From Acholoe squamosa (taxonomy: Eukaryota > Annelida > Polychaeta > Phyllodocida > Polynoidae): 64,000 bases of DNA. How positions within the stretch are numbered: position 1 is the stretch's first letter; every line of letters begins with the position of its first letter. The notes under the pieces were generated by a model that saw only the letters and a program-made list of their open reading frames with translations, did not search any database and was not told where the DNA came from. This document shows, piece by piece, positions 57,901 through 64,000 of the stretch. The position numbers and the translations under genes were made by a program. The stretch covers positions 55,648,080 to 55,712,079 of the forward strand of contig OX439037.1 in the NCBI GenBank assembly GCA_949317995.1. The letters are read 5' to 3'.

Positions 57901-60900
57901 GGCAGACCAGTGGGGCCAGATGAAAAAGGCATCGACACACTGGCCTTTTAATATGTCAGTGCCAAAGTTACCTCTGCATTTGCCGCTGTTACAGGAGTAG
58001 CAGTGACAGGAAGGATGTCTCGGCTTGTCAAGTAGTCATGAGCAGTCGATCAATTCTGACAAGTTTGGCCAACCTTGCACTGAAAGTAGAAGTTTTTATT
58101 ATCTTTGTCTTACTGATATTCTATAGTCTATAGGCCTAGACAGACTCTACCAACACTAACTAGTTTAAGTCCCTTTCCCTAAATCTGATGGTGACGTAAC
58201 TAGGTTAATGATTTTGATGACCCCTGCTTGTAACTAGAACTGGTCATGATGTCAATTCTGAACACTTTCTTTGAAAGATTCAAGCATATAACTCTAAACC
58301 TGTATTACCTATCAGATTAGAGTCAGACTAGTGAGAATCGACTGACGAGCAGCTCACACTGGATATTGAACTTTCCCCAGATGAATGTGACCTCATCCTA
58401 ACCTGCAGTTCATCATGAGGACTCTGACTTCCTTCATGTCCCCTCAACCCAATCTCCTGTCTCTCAGGTTCTCCAAGCTCACACAGCCTTACAGAAAGAT
58501 CAAAAGAGTCCTTTGTATCGCCAGAAAAAGGAGATTGTCCCTCCCCTCAGTAAGCATGTATCATGTGACTTGCTGGTCACCAATATAGAGAGAATATAGA
58601 GTTGCTTGTACATGTAGGCCTATTTTACAGATTTTGTAAGATCAATGTCATCCACTGTTTTACCCTTTAACCTTTGAAATTAGGGGAGGATTGAAGAGTT
58701 GATTGTCGGATAGTTGACACTTGCAATTGCTAATACATCATCATACCAAGGTGATTAGAATTTGGTACGTGGTTGTATATCCACTAAAGAAAGGTTTCCA
58801 CACGGTCACATGTGCCTTCACTATCAACTATAGATCGAGTTGTCATGCCAGCCTTTGTGCCGCATTCACGAATCACAATTTGCATAAACTACAGCTTCAG
58901 TAAAAGTACTGTTAGCTCACTGTTACCACTGTTACACTGAGGGGATCGTGAAAAACGCAGTCCTAGTAGGTGACCTCAAGCTAGAACTGAAGTTAGGGTT
59001 ATTGAGCTAACCTTTTAATATACATAGATTCCACAAGTATCACACAGCCTATATACTGTATAGATAGATGTGTTAGCTGATAGAGTATGTAGCCCTTACC
59101 ACGCGAGCTGTTTTACTCACGGGACAAGATGAGTTTATCCCATGGGAGAAAGAGCAAGCGAAGAGCAAGACAGATCAGCCAATGCCCCCTCCCGCTGAGC
59201 ATTCTACCCATCCAGCTCACCTACCCTCCCAACTACCCTATAGGTGCATACCAGCCGCTGCATGGTCCCAGGACGGCAACCAAACCAAATCAGCTCCCTC
59301 TGCCATCAATGTCTTCTCACAAAGCTTTTCCTCAAGGAGAATACCAGCGCTCGCCGGTAACCAGCAGAGGAAGGCCCCATAGGTATCTCCTGCCAGCTGG
59401 GGCACTGGCTTGATGGGTACCAGTGGATACACATGAAGATTTCTCACCAGGAGGAGCCGCGAAAGGGGTGTCTCTGGAGATGTGGAGTGTCTGAGGGGAT
59501 GTTGACTGAGAATGACCTCTATCACTGTTAAACATCTAACCACAGCATGTCAACGAAAGGGTGTCCCTTAAATACAACAGATCTCGGGTGCCCTTAGGCT
59601 ATCAGAATTCGATCTCCTCCTTACCAGTTCTTATATTGATCCAAAGCCCTAGGGGATTCTTCTTGGACAGTAGTCTTGTCACCAGTGATAAAGAACAGGC
59701 AGCAAACCTTAGTAAACCATAACAGATATATATGTCAAGGCAGACATTCTGCAGGAACCAAGGCTTCCAGAATCCTTACATGATTAAAATTTTGTTAGGT
59801 CTCACTGTCTCAGTCTCCTTCCTTAAAACGTGACCCAGATTTAAGTAAAGGATAATATTGATTGTTTTAATGCACTTTCTACCATTTCGCCTACCCAATC
59901 TTTCCCAAGATCTGAGAACAATGATCAAACACATCCTAATGTAGGTCAGGCAACTCTATACTGTAATTGCCTATGGAAGTACAAAAGCCAACTGAAAATG
60001 TTGGCCAAGCAGTTTAAAAGTTGTTCATCACGTAGCTGATCCATTATTGATTTCTTAATTCCAAGATAGACCTCCCTTAAAGTGGCTTATCTTCCTTTGA
60101 AGGCGCAACCTCCCCCCCCCCCCCCGTTTCCTTGATGGAGGAAATAAACTTGTACTGCTTGTGACTGCTTCAGAGAATGGCAGAACAGGACAAGCTAATA
60201 TTTGATTTAAAGCGATGTGCTTATCCCCGTTTAAGCCCTCAGGGGTTACAATGCGTTCTGATGCATTGGAGATCTTGATGCATGAATGTAGCACTGGGGG
60301 GTAACCCGCCAGGACTGCCTTCATGCATCATGCTGATGCCAGATTGGTGTATCACTGCATTGCTAGAGTGTAGACTCGTCAGCTTTGCTGTAGTTCACAA
60401 TGACAACCAAGGCACACGATCCTGTAGCCATCATGGGGCACTGAAGGGTTAGTCTTAGAAAAGGAAGTCCAGAGAAGCTTACCCTTCTGATTCTATCTGG
60501 TAGCCTGACACTAAGTAGCAGATCCCGTTTTCTGGATTAGGGTGAAGGCCACGGGCAGCACGAAGACATGGCCTTATACTCTAACTAAAAGACATCTCAC
60601 ATATTCTTGGTGTTAGAGTCAGTGCCGGTGCTACATTCTTCTCGTCACCCAGCTCTCAACAAGATTTATGATTTAAACCTTTAAAGGGGAGCATAACGCA
60701 CGTTAACGAGTAATCATGATACACGACTGGAGCCTTGATCTGTGTCTTTACATCAGATTCTGACCCTACAGGGTTAATATACTTATTGGGAGACAGCTAC
60801 AGGGTCGGCAGGATACATTAGTGTAGTCTTTGATGAGCTTGAGCATCATGACGATAAATCAACATGAAGGCTACAAATTTAAAAGGGTTGATGGTCATAG

Positions 60901-61109
60901 TCATAAAGATATGGCAAGCCTTGACATGCACCTGACTAAGTAAATTTAACTCTGAAGACAGACCGTTTAAACTATGCTAATCATAGCCTCAGCTTTCACT
61001 GTAAGCTCCTATGTGAAGTTGTCATGCCTTCTGGCTAATATGCCAACAGTTTTGACAACATATAACATTATAGGTGCTTTACCGTTGCCGTTGATTTGTA
61101 ACATGCGCC
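54923..61109. other. Non-coding stretch
   Basis: About 6 kb without a recognisable gene. Open frames of 148 codons (minus, 55385-55831) and 94 codons (plus, 59129-59413) have no family features. C10 at 56721-56730 and C14 at 60112-60125. GAGCAGCTC at 55108 and 58347. Two segments of the GCATCATG/AAGGGTTA family at about 60230-60460 and 60670-60900. Confidence 0.45.
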
Positions 61110-61123
61110 GCGCCCCCTACTGG
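61110..61123 (-). promoter_or_regulatory. CTCF-like motif, full consensus match
   Basis: On the minus strand this reads CCAGTAGGGGGCGC, which fits CCASYAGRKGGCRS at every position. TATATAAG follows at about 61125-61132. Binding cannot be judged from sequence. Confidence 0.45.
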
Positions 61124-61189
61124 TACTATATAAGTAGGCGCTCGTAGATTTATTCTAAATTTTGTTAGTACTGGGGCCCAGTAAGCTAA

Positions 61190-61302
61190 TAGATGATGCA
61201 TATCGGGGCCCTAGGGCTGTATATGCTGTATATACCTGAGCCGCGAAGCGGCGAGGGTATATACAGCATATACAGCCCGTGGGCCCCGATATGCATCAAC
61301 TA
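61190..61302. repeat. Near-perfect 113-bp palindrome
   Basis: Arms of about 50 bases (ATGCATATCGGGGCCC, GGGCTGTATATGCTGTATATACC) face each other across CCGCGAAGCGG, which itself forms a short stem. It opens the inverted-repeat complex that follows and may be one end of a mobile element. Confidence 0.85.
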
Positions 61303-61400
61303 ATAGGTTTATACCACAATTTCCTCCATTTTGTATTAATTTCTTACCTGAAATCCAAAGAATATAGCCAGGCGAAGACATTTTGTAAGTGCAAGCGATC

Positions 61401-62090
61401 CGGCCCGGATCAGCCCTCTGCGCGAAGCCATTGTTTTGGTTCCTTGCCGAGAGATGAACCGCCGTGTTCACACTCACTTTTCGTATGGAATCCAACCATG
61501 ACATGTTATAATGTTGAACTCCCAAGAAGTTTTCGATCCATAGAAGAGGAATGCGTGCTAATTTTCTCCATTTTCTTCTATATAAATAAGAATCCATTGA
61601 TTTTCCCAACGTACGCGAGTCGCGGTCCGGCCATTCCCACCCGCCTCCTTGTCCGGCGAAAGTGTGTCAGGGTCCCGGATGTGGATATAGGTCATCCGCT
61701 CGCTGTACGAGGAAGACGGCGAAAATTTCGGACCGTGTTGGAAAATCAATGGATTCTTATTTATTTCGAATATATCGGACATATCAAGCATGGAGTACTC
61801 ATCTAGAATGTCTAAGGATATGTATGTTTTAATTTGAAGACTTGTCATGGTTGGATTCGATACGAAAAGTGAGTGTGAACACGACGGTACCTCTCCCCGC
61901 AAGGAACAAAAACAATGGCTTCGCACAGAGCGAACCGGGCCGCGACTCGTGTACGATCGAAAAATCAATGGATTCTTATTTATATCGAAGAAAATGGAGA
62001 AAATTAGCACGCATTCCTCTTCTATGGATCGAAAACTTCTTGGGATTTCAATATTATAACATGTCATGGTTGGATTCCATACGAAAACTG
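61401..62090. mobile_element. Composite inverted-repeat element
   Basis: Module A (61401-61502, containing GTGTTCACACTCACTTTTCG) and module B (61503-61604, containing GATCCATAGAAGAGGAATGC) reappear inverted on the right as A' (61843-61942) and B' (61957-62062). A scrap of B' lies before A' (61741-61765) and a scrap of A' after B' (62061-62090). The layout is A B - spacer - (b')A' B'(a'), that is, an inverted copy that has also been duplicated in tandem. Frames of 130-175 codons exist on both strands with shared peptides, as inverted repeats must produce; there is no transposase or polymerase signature. CpG-rich compared with neighbours. Probably a non-autonomous element of unknown family. Confidence 0.7.
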
Positions 62091-62149
62091 ACTGGAAACA
62101 TAGCAGGTTAGAACTTATTTATTTTCGCATTGGATTTCATCACCGTTCA

Positions 62150-62400
62150 GTGTGGCGCTATGGCTAAGGCCTTCGCCTACCACCACTGCGGCCGGGGTTC
62201 AATTCTCATACGAGTTGGCACGATTTTTCAATATGGAAAATGGCTAGATTAACTTTGTATAGCTGCCATAATTTCCAAAAATATTCTAAGTCCAACTTGA
62301 CCCCGAAAAAGTATATACCAAAAATTCTAAAAACGCACAAGGGTGGTATATGCAGAATATACCACGTATATATCGCATATAAAACCACCGGAAGTGGCAG
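62150..62400 (+). repeat. tRNA-derived SINE-like sequence
   Basis: Positions 62150-62212 read as a tRNA-like head: CGCTATGGCTAAGGCC (A-box region) followed about 30 bases later by GGGGTTCAATTCTC (B box GGTTCRANYCC). The remainder, to about 62400, is A/T-rich with a GGTATATGCAGAATATACC palindrome. The 3' limit is a guess. Confidence 0.6.
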
Positions 62401-62746
62401 AATAGTGGTATAATCAGTAGTAACCTACAGACAGGTGTAACCAACCATATTGGAGTGACATCCGGGCAGCAGTGAACCAGAAACGTGCACCAGTTTGATA
62501 ATTATTACAGATTATATAATGCCACTACAGCCCCATACCTTAGTCAGTGATTCTAGTTCACTGAACTAGGGTCAGTGATACATGGATGGGATATGATAGG
62601 GCCTGTATTGGGTAGAAATAAAATCAGTGATCTGGTTCACTGTTGCCCAGATTGGTGACCTGGCAGCTGGGACAGACTTGGACATGGGTGTGGACTGGTT
62701 GCCAGGTTGAGTCTACATATATGTGTTATCTATATACTATAATATA

Positions 62747-62939
62747 AGGGTGAGACAGTAAAGCACTTTTGCTGCCCTCTGTTGTTGGTTCTATTTGCTA
62801 TGCATAGACCTTGATTACGGAGGTGAAGTGGGACTTTGGCAAAGTCCCTACTCACCTCTGTAATCAAGGTCTATGTATAGGAAATAGTTCACAGGGCATC
62901 TGACAGAGGGCAGCAAAAGTCCTTTACTGTCTCACCCTT
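62747..62939. mobile_element. Fold-back MITE, 193 bp
   Basis: AGGGTGAGACAGTAAAGCAC at the left is answered by the inverted right end, and the palindrome continues through CATAGACCTTGATTACRGAGGTG to a centre at about 62843. Near-perfect arms, no loop to speak of, no coding capacity. Flanked by TAATATA and TCTTATTA. Confidence 0.85.
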
Positions 62940-63081
62940 CTTATTACATATGGAAAACACCTTTACAGACTCAGACAGGTAACCAGTCGACGCCCATGGA
63001 CTTAGACAACAGGTACACTGAAAGGCCCAGAGCATAAAATGGGAGTGATCTGATGGGGGACAGGCTCTCTGCTGACAGCTA

Positions 63082-63155
63082 GCCCCAATAGCTCAGGTGG
63101 GAGGGCACTGGACTTTATTATATCTCAGGATGACACGATCAAATCCCTTAGTGAC
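63082..63155 (+). repeat. tRNA-like sequence (SINE head or pseudogene)
   Basis: GCCCCAATAGCTCAGGTGGG matches a tRNA D-arm/A box; CGATCAAATCCC sits where a B box should be. The stems do not close well. Shares end words (GCCCYAATAG, CAATCCCTTAG-like) with 63419-63490. Confidence 0.5.
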
Positions 63156-63418
63156 CATGTGTTTTGAGAAACTAATTACTACAAATCCTATTGCTTTTAG
63201 CAAACAGGTAATCAAAATGTTTTACATAAGTATTGAAAACCTTTATTGTTTTATTCTTTTGGATATATTAAGTTTTTATGTTTTCCTATCATGTAAAGGC
63301 TTCCATATTTAACAATACACTTAAATTAATGATAAACGGAAATAATGTTCACTTGGAAAAGAGGGACATACTTATGGAGTCCAAAATATAATGCTGCTAG
63401 TTACCTAAGATTGTCAAT

Positions 63419-63490
63419 CGGCCCTAATAGTCAAGCGGATATGTTCCTTGTCTTTAACTTCATAGGCCCGGGTTCAATCCCTTAGCCGGT
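63419..63490 (+). repeat. tRNA-like sequence (SINE head or pseudogene)
   Basis: CGGCCCTAATAGTCAAGCGG followed by CCCGGGTTCAATCCC (close to the B box) and ending in TAGCCGG, which can pair in part with the start. About tRNA length, but the anticodon stem is poor. Confidence 0.5.
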
Positions 63491-64000
63491 GTAGGATTTT
63501 CACAAGTGTTAGGTTGGCTGCATTTTTATGTATCATTAGTTGTTGGTCACATGAACGTATTTAGGGTAAAATTATATGCAAATGAGCAGTAAAACCAGTT
63601 GCAACCAGGGTTCAAGGCCAGGTCAAATTGGGTTATCCCTGGCCATTCCAGTCTAAAATCTTGTGTCCAGAGCACTGATTCCACCTTACTCGGTCATCCA
63701 CAATTTGTGAATCTGAAACGATCGGGAACCATGGAATTCAGCCTTCTAATGTCATGAAGTGAAAAGATATGACTGAAATTCTGTGTTTTATCGGGACACT
63801 AATATCGCACCTCAACGCTCCCCAGTTTCTCTTTTACGGTCATTCAAAAGGAGGCCAATAGCAGGCCCAGAGCTATTGTCTCTGCTGTAATGCCATATCA
63901 ATTGTCATCGAACAAATCAAATGTCCAATTGTCTCTAAGATTCACTCAACATTGGAGGCTGGTGGAATGACTCCTTTAGTGAAGTACCGTTATTCCATAA
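63491..64000. other. Non-coding stretch at the right edge
   Basis: Nothing recognised. Confidence 0.4.

Noticed and set aside
59129-59413. 94-codon + strand frame (Pro/Ser/Arg-rich)
   Set aside because: Looks somewhat protein-like, but has a stop 13 codons upstream, weak splice signals and no family match.
61211-62111. Frames of 89-175 codons on both strands sharing peptides
   Set aside because: Inverted repeats necessarily give shared peptides on opposite strands; no enzyme motifs are present.

Overview
The window looks like nuclear DNA of an animal, most likely an invertebrate. The species cannot be read from the sequence. Support comes from an intron-containing secreted-protein exon, many short terminal-inverted-repeat (MITE-like) elements, tRNA-like SINE heads, long (AT)n tracts, several minisatellites and CTCF-like motifs. 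There are no operons and no bacterial-type genes. Almost every open frame longer than 60 codons falls in a tandem repeat, lies on both strands of a repeat, or has no recognisable protein features.

One gene start is well supported. A + strand first coding exon lies at 32765-32852, with a strong initiation context, a clear signal peptide and an AG|GTGAGT donor. The roughly 950 bases before it (31812-32764) contain no ATG on the + strand but about 20 CAT, which is how a long 5' leader looks. CpG-rich sequence upstream (about 30060-32600) is the probable promoter region. Most or all later exons could not be identified, so everything from 32853 to the right edge may be intron. A few candidate exons are offered with low confidence.

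Left part (1-30 kb): two apparently identical 190-bp MITEs in inverted orientation at 940 and 2932; a (TC)n tract at 4.9 kb; a hAT-like element at 10.3 kb; a 103-bp tandem duplication at 11.6 kb; two TIR elements at 15.5-16.6 kb; a 51-bp minisatellite at 18.0 kb; a 1.3-kb fold-back element with G-rich/C-rich arms at 24.3-25.65 kb; a 45-bp minisatellite with alternating variants at 27.2 kb; and a 43-bp minisatellite split by an (AT)n block at 28.3-28.8 kb.

Right part (33-64 kb): (AT)n tracts at 34.0, 39.8 and 46.2 kb; TIR or fold-back elements at 35.3, 36.8, 39.4, 40.6, 50.5, 54.5 and 62.7 kb; a 33-bp palindromic minisatellite at 52.6 kb; and a composite inverted-repeat element at 61.2-62.1 kb, followed by three tRNA-like sequences.

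Three signals run across the window. The 9-mer GAGCAGCTC (or its complement) occurs about 20 times, against about 0.5 expected. G/C homopolymer runs of 9-14 bases greatly outnumber A/T runs. A worn repeat family marked by TTAACCCTT-type ends and GGTGCATCATG cores is scattered throughout. No system of cooperating genes is visible; the interest lies in the gene leader, the dispersed 9-mer and the fold-back elements.
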